Below, piece by piece: positions 35,022 through 46,028 of a stretch of 64,000 nucleotides of DNA. The notes below the pieces were generated by a model. That model had not been told where the DNA came from. It made no database searches and saw only the letters and a program-made list of their open reading frames with translations. The stretch spans positions 57,932,843-57,996,842 of the forward strand of contig NC_090282.1 of the NCBI RefSeq assembly GCF_037392515.1, in the 5' to 3' direction. Position 1 is the first letter of the stretch. Every line of letters begins with the position of its first letter. The stretch comes from Haliotis asinina (lineage: Eukaryota; Mollusca; Gastropoda; Lepetellida; Haliotidae). Both the position numbers and the translations under genes were made by a program.

Positions 35022-36247
35022 TTACTGCCTTTTGAAAGACTAATAACCACATGTACAGTTTGTATCCTTCCATGGCTGTGGTGAATTCTGAGTTTATTAT
35101 TGATCTAAGTAAGAAGTAGTAAAATACATTCATCTTTTTTTTAAAGCTAGAAATAAATGAATGTAACGTTACAATGCACACACAAGTTCATCATGTGGAC
35201 ATTCATAAATTATAGGGTAACTTTTGAATATTAAAAGCTATTTTTTTCATATTTTTTGTCACTAGAGAGAATTTCATAACCTCAGCCCAAAACTGATACA
35301 TGATGGGAGGATCTTTGTAGACACAGTATTAATGTGTAACAACATTTTGAGACTATTATTCCGTCCAGAGTTATCTCCCTTGCTGCAGGAGACTTCTTCA
35401 TTCTGCCAAATGTGTGATTGTGCTTACATGACACAGATGTTTTTCTACCATAGTTGATAATGTAGACATATTTTTAACTACATTTTTGTATTTATCTGTA
35501 GGAAGTCTTGTAGATTCACTGCCTTTATAGAGCCACTTGACTGATATATAAATCTGTTATATTTGTTTCCTAGAAGGAAACTATTGTATAGTCGTTCCAT
35601 TGGTAATATTTCACAATTAATGAATATTCATATAGAGCTGTATGTTTTGTTCAGAAAGAAAAACTTCGAATTTTTATTGGAAAAGCATTTTTGAGAATTG
35701 TTTTGACCAGTTTTTCTTTTCCATTGTTAGTGACTCTTTGCAAGTTTTCTTGCAAATTTTATGAATGATTTTATTATTAAGAAAAAGGTCTATGCAGATT
35801 TAAGTGCCAGGGCCTGGCAGCTGGTTTGTAGTTTATTATTTTGATATGTGCATGTTACTCATATATGGCCATCATACTGTGATATTCAAGTGTAAATACT
35901 GTCAATCAACAAATTTAAATTTTCTTTAAGGAATTTGTTATTTATTGAGCAATTGTTGAATTTGTTAAGATCGGGGGAGAGTGATTATCTTCAATTTCGA
36001 TATTTCGATAATGAAGGATTTTGTTTGAAGATATTCATGATATCAGTACACCAATCTTTATCGTTACATGTCTGAATTTTTCCAGCGCTTTTGTTGTGAA
36101 AATCAAAGAAGAATTCCAGTTCGTCCACTGTTTCAATTTCCAACATTTAAGCCCTGTGTGTTAGGTATTGTATTAAATCACCAGAGTTTTTGTTTTTATA
36201 AGGTTTTTTGATGAAAAAAAACAATAATTATAATCCAGTAAAGAATT

Positions 36248-37537
36248 TGTTAAAGGTCACATGCAACCAAAAAATCAAACATAATTAAAACACATTTATC
36301 ACTTATTCATGACATATAATATACATTTCTGCTTTTAAAAAAGCAAATAAACGCAATTATAAGCGTAAAATCGCGATTCAAAAGTGCAATATTTTGTACT
36401 TGGGCTTACTTCCCCCGAAACGAAGCCCTCGGGAGACCGAACCCAGTCACAGCTGGTGGATATGCACTCAAGTGTAACAACGGCTTCCGATTGGCTGTTT
36501 CATTTGCTTATATGCTGAGGGTTCATTGTGTGTACAGAAAGATGATCTTTTTGATTGGCATTTTAGAAGTATAGCCAGTCACAAGAAAGTAAGATTCTTT
36601 ATGGATAACAACTTCTTTTTGTGTGCTTGTTGCGTCGTTTCAGTATGGATTCATATACTGTTGTCAAACAAAATCATATACACGAAAAGAAGTCGTTATC
36701 CATTAAGAACGTATATAGAGATGTTGGGTTTGGAAAATACATGTTCTCTGAATTTGTGCTCGATCCAATAAAAATCATGTCAGTAGAGATGGTAAACTAC
36801 TGCGTGGCTGGAATCTGTCATTCGTCCAAGTACAAAGCAGGACTTAAAACTGACAAGAGTTTGCACCAGTTTCCTTCAGATCCAGTCATCCGATAAAATG
36901 AATGTAGTTTGTTTGCAACCCACAGACATAAAAACATGTCATGTGTATCACACGTGCCTAATTACATAATGTGGCAGACACGGGACTCGGGTGCACGAGT
37001 CATAAATCAACTTATTTTCTTTATGTCGCATTGTCTGATAGGTGTTAAGTTCAAATTGCACGTGGTCAATGATTGAAGCTGTGTATTGCAAGTTGTCTTT
37101 AGCAGACAGGCAGACAGACATATAGGTGTAAATAAACCAGACACTGAGCTTTCTCTGTGACAGTGACTGCTTACCACAATCAACAAGTTGTTTTACGTAA
37201 CGAGTAGATTATTTACTTGTTTGTGTACACAACCAAGATTAGACTCCTGCTCATGACCTCAGACGCTGGGCATGCATGCTGTTTCAAGCTCCGCGAACCT
37301 ATTCACTGCGCATGCGTCATGGACGCAGCGCAGCACAGCTGTTGAAACCAGTTTTCCCCCCAGCGCTGGGGGGAATTTAGTGAAACGTTTGAACTCCGAT
37401 TTCTCGGGCTTTTTTTTCATCGCGTTTTTTTCAACTTTATAGGTTGAATTGGCATTTTTTATGATTTGTTTCGGTAAGTGCATACCGAAAGGTACCAGAA
37501 TCTGCAAAGTTGTGTTTTACGTTGCATGTGACCTTTA
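36248..37537. mobile_element. TTAA-flanked DNA transposon with THAP-domain fragment, unit 2 only
   Basis: Unit 1 reads TTTGTTAAGGC at this place; unit 2 has TTAA, then AGGTCACATGCAAC, about 1.26 kb, then GTTGCATGTGACCT, then TTAA. So there is a 14-bp perfect terminal inverted repeat and a TTAA target duplication, as in piggyBac-type insertions. The interior has a THAP-like frame (36789-36896) and a 22-bp perfect palindrome (37354-37375), and no transposase. Probably non-autonomous; it lies in the gene B 3' UTR. Confidence 0.82.
36789..36896 (+). pseudogene. THAP zinc-finger fragment (35 codons)
   Basis: MVNYCVAGICHSSKY followed by KSLHQFPSDPVIR then TAA. The CxxxxC, HQFP and DPxxR spacing is the first half of a THAP (C2CH) DNA-binding domain, found in P-element-type transposases and related host proteins. 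The second Cys-His pair and everything after is missing here, unless a further exon exists. Carried inside the TTAA element. Confidence 0.6.
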
Positions 37538-38247
37538 AGGCAAAGCAGAACAAATGCTTGATATTATGATAAAGAAAAGCAAGATCTGTAAGACTGTTTC
37601 ATGTTTTCTTATGTATTCTTGTTACTTAATCATGAGTATCAGTTTTAGATTGAGGGCTTTCATTTATGGTTTATTGAGGAAAAGATATCGGAAATATTAG
37701 AGAATCCCTTTTTTTGATATTTTAAAGAATAAAAGCGTGTTGTTTACGCAACTGAAGTTACAAGGATCATGCTATAAACTATTAAGTCCAGCAACACAAT
37801 TGTTATCCTTGTTCAGTAAGATAATTATATTTCAATGAAAACCATTAGGAAAATTGACATTTCATGTAAGATGTAATCTGTTGTAATGTTTGTAATATTG
37901 ATAAATATAAAATGATTCCTATTTCACAATGTTCAAACCTGTTTCATGAGTGTAGAAGTGACTGAGTGCATTGGTAACTGCACACTGATGATAGATACAT
38001 GTGCTTGTATGTTATGTACAAATATTTGTCTCGTGTTGAGAGAATGTAGAGACATTTCAGTGCTGAAATGAACATCACGGTCATTGAAACTGACGATTCT
38101 GTCTTTGTAAATAAATGTAACTAATTATCTGAACTTTATTATTTGGAATTATGTGAAGTTTACTCTATCAATTATTGGTTCCAATAATGTGATCTGGTTT
38201 TGATGTTCTCATCAGAACACTGGGTATTCATTGGAAATGTATCTCGC

Positions 38248-38253
38248 AATAAA
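38248..38253 (+). promoter_or_regulatory. Candidate poly(A) signal of gene B
   Basis: AATAAA in CTCGCAATAAAACATGC with downstream GTTGTTTTTTGTGTCC, as in gene A. Confidence 0.52.
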
Positions 38254-38319
38254 ACATGCAAATGTCACATCTTTCCGAGTTGTTTTTTGTGTCCGAGGGT
38301 AAGTGATATGGGATAAGGA

Positions 38320-38492
38320 TGGTAAGGTATCCAAGTGGTTAAGGTGTTCGCTTGTCATGCCAAAGACCTTGGTTTAATTCCTACATTGGCACAATGTGTG
38401 AAGTCCATTTATAGTATGCCTTGCCATGATATTGCTGGAATATTGCTATTTATTGCTGAAATATTGCAAGAGACTAAAACTGAACTCACTCA
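38320..38492 (+). mobile_element. tRNA-derived SINE copy
   Basis: Duplicate of 16190-16357, with GATATTGCTGGAATATTGCT and CTGAACTCACTC. Confidence 0.74.
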
Positions 38493-38559
38493 TATGAGAC
38501 AGTTCTGCTTTAAAAGTGTTTCATCTATGGGTCAAACTAACCTTCAGCAAAGCCGAAAG

Positions 38560-39516
38560 TAATGTTTGTCATACTGTGAAATTAACAAGTGCAGATTTTC
38601 ACAAGTCATTGATACTGGCAGTTATGACAACTAAGAACTGACGTTGTTGGAGTCAAGATGCTACTAACAAGAACATTTAAGTGTTCTGATAGGTCAAGGT
38701 TTATAACCGTAACTGGAGCCTCCATGGATACAAACCCCTAAAAACGATATCCTGGTGTTACTGAGGATGTGCACAGTTCAATTCTACTGGATTTCACGAG
38801 AATTTCAAGGATCCTTTAATAAACCTGCAGGACATCCTGCCATTAGATCAGTCACTTGCCAGGTGCCTTATAGCAAGTCTCCTATAGAGGTCAAGGATTT
38901 GGTTATGAAAAGTCACCATGTCACAGAGCAAAGACCATGGATTCACTTAATGAACTGGTAACCTCCTATTGAAAGATTTCTAGCATTACAGTAGAGAGTG
39001 AAATAAATAGCACTCACGTGTACTGCACTCTATTTACTACTTCCTTGTTGTAATTAAGTCTTTCAAGAAAGTATGAAAGTCAACAAAGACAATATGTGGC
39101 ATCATCATTAATGAGCAGTTTGGATACAATGACATGTGTCGCCCAAGTCAGGGAGTCTGACTACCAAATGAGGTAATTCTGTTAGTTGCCTCCAACAAAC
39201 ATGGTTGCTGAAGATCAATTCTAAATGCCACTGCTAGCAGAAACCATTATTTCTTGATTATAATGTTTATAGTAAATCAATAATATCTATAAATCAGCCC
39301 ATAACCTTGGTAATACCACAATTATTTGATGACAGACTACATTGGGATTTTTACGAGCGCTTCTGACTATTTAAATCATCCGCGCGTCGATTCTGCAGGC
39401 GACAAGTTTGAACATGCCGGGAATCTTTAACGCGAGGGAGAAAGAATAAAGGGAGACAAATCTTGACGGCTAAATGGAAAGTGCGCAAAAATTTCCAAAC
39501 TCTCAACTGAAGGCGT
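38560..39516. other. Intergenic sequence, no gene seen
   Basis: 38560-38930 has no counterpart in unit 1, where a MITE-like element occupies the place. The rest aligns with 16624-17795 minus the 16945-17517 stretch. A 68-codon frame at 38755-38961 has no recognisable features. Confidence 0.5.
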
Positions 39517-39677
39517 GTGGTTCGATAGCCTGTTGGTTAAAAGCCTTCGCTCGTCACACCGAAGACCCCGATTAACTTTCCCATGTGTGTACATGTGTGT
39601 GTGTGAAGCCCATTTCTGGAGTCCCCCGCCATGATATTGCTGGAATAAGGCGCCTTAAAACTCAACTCACTCACTCT
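39517..39677 (+). mobile_element. tRNA-derived SINE copy, unbroken
   Basis: GTTCGATAGCCTGTTGGTTAA, GTGTGTGTGTGAAGCCCATT and GATATTGCTGGAATAAGGCG, ending CACTCACTC. The empty-site version of the SINE that is split by a LINE in unit 1. Confidence 0.76.
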
Positions 39678-40134
39678 GAGCTCGGCGTGGGCCTTTTATT
39701 CTGTTAAACACTAGGAACATGTTAATTTTGGGATTAAGCTTTTTGAGCAAAGTAAAACTCATCTTGGAACACAAATTTACCATTTCTCATCACCGACCAA
39801 CCATTATCTATGACACACTGTCTATTTTTGGTTTCACTGTTTCAGATGATAAACCTTGCCAGGCTGATTGACATGTGCATGTTTGAAAATGTAGCAAGCT
39901 GTGGGTCATTTCAGAACCCTGATGATAAACATTTTAAAATGATGCAATGCAAGAGCTAAAATCAACTGCATGCAAATCATCGAGTGATTGAATCTGAACA
40001 AGACCTTAATTGGTCACACACCTGCACTCTCCCTAAAACCGCACAACGATAAACGCAAAAAAAAACCACAAAAAACACGTGTGGTCTTTGTGTGCACCAA
40101 GTAGATATAATCTACATCCACGAAGATCCGGATT

Positions 40135-40830
40135 ACATGTCAAAACATTGACTAGAGAACAGTCTCGTTTCCTGTTCACTTGGTTCCGTCCTATTGCGCA
40201 ACTTAGTGCGATAGCCAGTCCAGAATGTTTAAACTATGTCAGCTAACTGGGTGCATAAATATTAATCAGTATGATTTGATAAGTCTATCCACGTGAATAT
40301 TGCAACACTAAGCTCCTTCTAATCCTAGCAAACACGTCGTACGGTGTGCTCTGTCGTAAAGCGAGCTCTGACAAACGGAAACCTAGAAATCGATGAAATC
40401 TCAAAACGAGGCTCTGCCGCTAGAAAAGTTTGGCGATCTCTGACGGAACTGATATTCCATCAACCTCGTTGTGCGTCACAGGACTACGGTGAATAAGCGC
40501 AAAAAATACCTAACAGGTTTAACCAGTGAGCCAGATGCATTGTGACTTATTTTACGACCTCATCAAACAGGGACAGTCTGCAATTCCATAGTTAAGATAT
40601 GCTGCCTGAACCTCGACATAAAGTATAGAAAGACGGTGTTCTTAAAGTTTATAATTACAATTCATTTATAAATATCATTTTCTTATGAAACAAGGAATTG
40701 AAATTCAGTTTAACTAGAATTGTTTGAAGTGTCGATTTACACTTTCACACGAGAAAATTCGGATCGGCTGAAAAGTAGGTCATAGTCTGAATAGGTTAAT
40801 GAGACTTATGTTTTGGTTTGAACTGCTCTT
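40135..40830. other. Unit 2-specific block
   Basis: About 0.7 kb between GATCCGGATTA and CTCTTACGGGT, which are nearly adjacent in unit 1 (21240-21265). No frame, inverted ends or known repeat recognised; insertion or deletion in the other unit cannot be told apart. Confidence 0.55.
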
Positions 40831-40841
40831 ACGGGTAGTCA

Positions 40842-40955
40842 TGCTCGTTGACCTGACTGACACAAGTCATCGGTGGTCAGGCTCGTTGACCTGACTGACA
40901 CAGGTCATCGGTGGTCAGGCTCGTTGACCTGACTGACACAGGTCATCGGTGGTCA
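40842..40955. repeat. 38-bp tandem repeat, about 3 copies
   Basis: Counterpart of 21271-21371, with the core GTCATCGGTGGTCAGGCTCG. Confidence 0.83.
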
Positions 40956-40958
40956 TGC

Positions 40959-41039
40959 AGTCTAAGTAAACTTAGTCTCAATGTTATTCGTTACACTCCA
41001 CTCAGTAGGCTCAGTACTGAGACTAGGTTTACTTAGACT
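40959..41039. repeat. 81-bp foldback (inverted repeat), unit 2
   Basis: Left arm AGTCTAAGTAAACTTAGTCTCA-type, 22 bp, and a right arm complementary with one mismatch. Same loop as in unit 1. Confidence 0.76.
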
Positions 41040-42648
41040 GGTGCTCATGATGTCACTCTCTGGTTTGTCTGGCCTGATTAACAGAAAGCCCTCGTATTAG
41101 GTCCTGGGCCAAACCCTTTAATTGTAGAATTTACCTCCAAGACTGAGGTGATTGGTTTTTCTGCTTAATTGTGCCAGAAAGTGACATGTGTTTTCCTTAA
41201 AATATATGTTTGTTGAGGCATCAGACAACAAATATACAGTAGTATTATCAACTATTCATGACCACTTAAATTCAATAGTTTACATACTTGCAATGAATAC
41301 ACTGCTTGAACTCTTGCCAACCGTCTACAATGTACTGGTACAAAAACACATACAACAAAATCTAGGCCCTGGGCTTGAGCTGGAAGTCCGTTCACCTCAT
41401 ACATGTATATTTGTTTCTCACGTCTTGCGTAAGCAACTAAAGAACTCAACTTTGCCTACGTCTTCAACTCGACGTATTCTTAATGTTCGTCTTAATTATG
41501 AGCTAATTCCCCGTCAACCATATGAACGCAGTGTAGCAAATGCTATGCTGGATGGCCGCTCGATGTCTACACGACCAGTTTCATGTCTTTACTTTGTGTC
41601 AGTGCAAAAGTGTCATATGCTTCGGAATCAGAATCCTTATATTGACACACAATGCCATTCGTACCTACTCGGCTTGCCGGAATGACACGAGTAGTTACGA
41701 ATGACACAATGCCTGGCAATATGTCCTAACGACCACAATAGCAACAGAAAAACAAACACATGGGACGAAACCGGATTCAGCTGTATGTTATCTTTGACCG
41801 GCTTTCTGTACACCGACTGAGTCAGGTGAAAATCAGAAGCCTTGGCATTGCGTAAAAGTCTTGAAAGTGGGAAACTGACATGACGTCCTAACATGTTAAA
41901 CCCATGACTATCCCAAAAGTGGAACACATTTAGCTGCATGTTTTGTAACCACAGTCACCGTAAACCGAAGGACGAAGATAAGCATTTACCTGAAAAGGAG
42001 ATTAAAAAAAATGGGAATCTGAAATAGATTTGATTTATTTACAAACATTATTGAAACTGTGTGAAACAGCAGTTTCTGTGATTTGGTTTGTTTGTTTGTT
42101 GTTTAGCGCCGCACCAGCAATATTTCAGCTATATGGCGACGGTCTGTGAATAATAGTCTGCACAAGACAATCCAGTGATCAACAGCATGAGCATCATCTA
42201 CGTAATTGGTTACGATGACATGTGTCAACCAAGTCAGCGAGTCTGACCACCCGATCCCGTCAGTCACCTCCTACGACAAAATTTGGTTGCTGAAGACCAG
42301 TTCTTCCTCGGATCTTCACGTGTACTACTGTGCCGAAAATAGCCGTCGAAACACAGCAAACCTCAAGTCCATAATACAACCGAATTTTCCACCCTCGAAT
42401 ATACATCTTTTTCTGTGTTTAATTAGCATTATACAGTGGTGTTGCTTTCCAGAGACATCTCGTTTTGATGCCGCTGTTGCTGATCATCGCTTTCGGCGAG
42501 ATTCCAGCTGTATGACCACGATCTGTAATTAATTAATCGACAATCCAGTGATAGACACCATATACATCGATCCAGGTAACTGTTATACCATGACATGTGC
42601 AACCAGATCAGCCAATACGCCACCCCATCCCTTAATCATATTAATGTC
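41040..42648. other. Intergenic sequence with an R2 repeat, no gene seen
   Basis: Aligns with 21456-23090. The 165-codon frame at 41188-41685 is not preserved in unit 1 and has no family features. An R2 repeat lies at 42088-42305 (AGCGCCGCACCAGCAATATT, CAGCATGAGCATCATCTACG); unit 1 lacks it and part of its surroundings. Confidence 0.5.
42088..42305 (+). repeat. R2-family repeat
   Basis: TTTGTTTGTTGTTTAGCGCC, GCAATATTTCAGCTATATGG and GACAATCCAGTGATCAACAG, then AAGTCAGCGAGTCTGACCAC and GGTTGCTGAAGACCAG. The best preserved copy in the window. Confidence 0.65.
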
Positions 42649-42807
42649 GCGGTGAGGTAGCCTGAAGGTTAAAGCGTCCGCTCGTCAAGCCAAAGACCCG
42701 GGTTTGATTCCCCACTTGGGTGCAATATGTGAGGCCTATTCCTGGTGCCCCCTGTCGTGATATTGCTGGAATATTGCTCATGCGGCGTAAAACTATATTA
42801 CTCACTA
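42649..42807 (+). mobile_element. tRNA-derived SINE copy, full length
   Basis: GAGGTAGCCTGAAGGTTAAA, GGGTTTGATTCCCC, GATATTGCTGGAATATTGCT and GCGGCGTAAAACTATATTAC. The partner in unit 1 is cut at 23191. Confidence 0.8.
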
Positions 42808-43079
42808 ATCGCCTTACACGACAAACACTGAGGACCAGTTCTAACCCACATTTACAGGGGCTGTGTGTGAACCACAGGAATGGACACAGAGTGAAGAAAC
42901 TGATGCAGGCTATTCTTTGCTGACGCTCGAATAAGCTAAAGGGTTTACCCATGTGCTGATCCTTTTGTCTTGACACTTTGTTAAACTGATCCCTGAAACT
43001 CAGGTGAAATTGAAGTGTGCACTTTCTCAAAACGCTGCATCCACCCCATTTACCTGTTATTAGTGTGAATGACACTGAG

Positions 43080-44044
43080 TCAGAAATAGGTTCTTCGAAA
43101 TGTCCCCAACAGAATGTTGGCTTCGTGCGATACTGATATTTCGTTCTTCACAGATAAGCCAGTATAACACTCAATGGCTGTAGACGGGCGTGTCTCCTGC
43201 TCATAAAATTGATCTGATTCAACGTTACTTGTATCCATCACGCAAACCTTTGCTCCATTTAATAACGAATGCTGTTGACTTGTACCTATCTGTGTTGTAT
43301 TAACAACACAAAGAACGCTTAAGACAGTTAGGATTCTACGTGTCTACCCTTCCGCAAACACCTACAGACCATTCATGACTCCACCCGGACTACGGCCAAT
43401 ACAGCGTCGTTAAGACCAGATCGACATTATAAAGAAAAGATGTCCCACAGTTATTTGGACAACACAGGGAACCGGCATTGCGTAAACCTTTAATACCCAC
43501 AGGGACAACACTTTCTCCATAACGATCTGGTGTGGCAACAGCGGTTACGGCGACAATAAACACAAAACACATCTCTTGATGGCCTATTTGCTGCAGAGCA
43601 TCGTTGCCTGTCGTACTTTACGCGTCAATCCGCTTTCGATCCAGGTTATTGATCCTATTTTGAAAGTTGGAATAATTTCTGGTCTCCTGGAGACCTGCAG
43701 GACAGTGTGAGGAGCGTCTGTCACCACTGGTGTCTCTCTGATTCTGAGAAGCTCACAACAACGCATCTCCATGGGAACATAGGCGTGGTTGAGCTTCGCG
43801 CTGGAAGCATCCAAAATATTTCCTATATGAATGCTGCATGACATAAAATCTGACTGGAACAATGATGGCTGGTTGTTGTTATTTGATACAGATCTAACTG
43901 TTGACTCGCGACTGACTTATGGTACAAATCAAATTGTCTCGCTTTAGTTGGCGAAAATTAAGAATACTGTGAAAGGTACAATGGCACTCTCTATGCTGAA
44001 ACAATGATTGTGCAATATCACACGTAGATGTTGGGTTTGTGACA
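43080..44044. other. Unit 2-specific block with two small unexplained minus-strand frames
   Basis: Includes the segment inverted relative to unit 1 (about 43261-43383). On the minus strand 43584-43862 (92 codons) and 43390-43572 (60 codons, hydrophobic start MCFVFIVAVTAVATP, and a CCPNNC motif) are open in different frames. I do not recognise either; the second could be a secreted-peptide exon or chance. Confidence 0.3.
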
Positions 44045-44480
44045 TATGGGTTCGGTGAGACCCTGTAGGATCTGACACATGACTTCAGTGAGACCCTGTA
44101 GGATCTGACACATGGGTTCAGTGAGACCCTGTAGGATTTGAAACCTGAATTCAGTGAGACCCTGTAGGATCTGACACATGGGTTCAGTGAGACCTTGTAC
44201 GATTTGACACCTGAATTCAGTGAGACCTGTAGGATTTGACACATGGATTAAGAGAGAGTCTTTGGGATATAACACATAGATTCAGTGAGGCCACATAGAG
44301 TATAACACATGGGTTAAGTGGTACTCTGTAGGGTATAACACATTGATTCAGTGAGGCCATGTATCGAAAAACATATGGATTCAGTGAGACCCTGTAGGGT
44401 ATAAGATGGATTCAGTGAGACCCTCTCGGGTTTGAAACAATAATTCAGAGAGACCTTCAAGGGTTTGCAACGGGGATTCC
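44045..44480. repeat. 33-bp minisatellite, about 13 degenerate copies
   Basis: Unit TTCAGTGAGACCCTGTAGGA followed by TCTGACACATGGG. Copies are close to consensus at the left and decay to the right. The Leu/Tyr-rich minus-strand frames over it are products of the repeat. Unit 1 lacks the array. Confidence 0.85.
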
Positions 44481-45660
44481 CTGAGGCTGTTTGACATTTT
44501 TTTAAAAATCTATGTTAATCTTGAATCAAAGTTTTGACTGACATGAAATAGATACGCAAATTAGAAGTCACGCTTCCTTGGCCGTTCGCTGAGTTGACAG
44601 TTACAAATCCATTTGATAACGTTGGTGACAGTCATGAACGAAACTGATGTTGTTACAGTTGCCGTTGTTTCGGGCAAGCTCACGTGTACATGCACAGTAC
44701 ATAACTGCAATCTTCACCAAAGGCGAAGAGTAACGCACTCATATGTAAGCTGATTCAGTGTCGGACGTGATTACATTTCTCCCCCTTCTGTGTGTGACGG
44801 TAGGTTACATGTGATCGTCATAACGACGGGGATAATAAAACTATAATAATATTTATTCAGCCCATGTAAATACCATTGGGAAATCCGTCTACACCATCCA
44901 CACAGTATTGTGTTGGCTCAGGGTTGTTTGGGTAAGGTGCCTGTGTTGTGGTTGTAGATAATCTGGATAAAACTCAGTACTAGAGGTTCGTAAATACCCG
45001 ATATCCGTTGGGGTTAAATCAGTGTTAAATGTACTAGATGTCCAGGGGACATCTGTATGTCGTGACTACGTTTGGTGTCATACGACGTTGGGTGTAATGC
45101 GCTAATCCATGTGGCTTTTGGCATTGTACATCTTAATGTTATAATAAATTCGCTGTAACAAACAATATTTGACTAGTCGTAATTCAATGACAGGAAACAA
45201 TAACAAAACCACGACAGTCAGCCCAATAAAGGGATCCTAAAACTGACAAGACACACTCGTACGCACACAAACACGCACACACTCTCACATTACCACCACC
45301 AAACGCTACATAGAATGAAAAACTGTTAATAGATACAATGTGCCAACAAATGAAACAATAATTAAATCTGTATAATAAAAATGATATCTAAATGGGGAAA
45401 AAATAAAAAATAAAAATGGGAAAGAAATTTACGGCAGTAATAATGTGACAGGCGGCCTGAACCACCCACATATTGTATACATTATTGTGTATTTTATGAA
45501 ATTTATTTTAACAGTCAAACTTATACAGTAGCTTAGGATAGTTTAGGCAAAAGAAGCACCCCTTAAACATGCTGGACTAAACGTCTTCCTAAAGACCGAT
45601 AAAGCCGCTGGACACCAGCGACAAGTTGATAATGCGTGACAAGAACATTATTGACATATA
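44481..45660. other. Intergenic sequence upstream of gene C
   Basis: Up to about 45115 it has no counterpart in unit 1; after that it follows 23450 onward. No gene, inverted ends or known repeat seen. Confidence 0.45.
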
Positions 45661-45864
45661 ACACATGCTTCATTTAGTGTTCACTCGACCTGGCAATTAC
45701 ATCCTGAATAGAACACTTCTGACCAGCGTCCATGGTCGAGACTCGAACACAAATGAAGTACCATTGTGTTGTTATGACTTCTGTGTGGAAATAATTGAAG
45801 AAGAGCGAAATAGATTTGTCGGTCGATTTTACAGTGCACTCGTTACGCTCACAACATATCTTCC

Positions 45865-45920
45865 CACCGTTGCTAAGGAAGGAAGTCTAAACACGCAGAC
45901 GACGCTTGCCTAGCAACGAC
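45865..45920 (+). promoter_or_regulatory. Candidate ciliary promoter of gene C
   Basis: GTTGCTAAGG (45869-45878) and CCTAGCAACG (45909-45918) are opposite-facing RFX-like half sites about 40 bp apart, with a TAAACA core between them (in GTCTAAACACGC). They lie about 100-150 bp upstream of the candidate start at 46018. Position and pairing support the call; no experiment is implied. Confidence 0.45.
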
Positions 45921-46017
45921 TCAGTGGCGTCCCGCCGCAATACCTTCGCCGCAGTGCTCGGACTTGCGATGTGTTGATCAGGCTTGTTACATAAGTGGGA
46001 TTTAAGAAAGGGCCAAA

Positions 46018-46028
46018 ATGGCGAGAAG
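46018..46028 (+). CDS. SAXO: Gene C exon 1, candidate
   Basis: ATGGCGAGAAG then donor GTAAGC, the same as in gene B, giving MARR across the splice. Phase 2 fits exon 2. Supported by conservation of the ATG-donor pair between units and by the nearby RFX-like sites. Confidence 0.45.

Larger units (their letters stand above)
35022..38275 (+). other. SAXO: Gene B 3' untranslated region
   Basis: Matches 14239-16140 closely apart from a 1.29-kb transposon at 36248-37537, giving about 3.2 kb to the conserved AATAAA at 38248-38253. Confidence 0.58.

Noticed and set aside
41188-41685. 165-codon plus-strand frame
   Set aside because: The homologous region in unit 1 (about 21640-22510) is broken by indels and frameshifts; no domain recognised.
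43894-44275. 116- and 85-codon minus-strand frames with periodic RVSLNP or QGLTE motifs
   Set aside because: Products of the 33-bp minisatellite.
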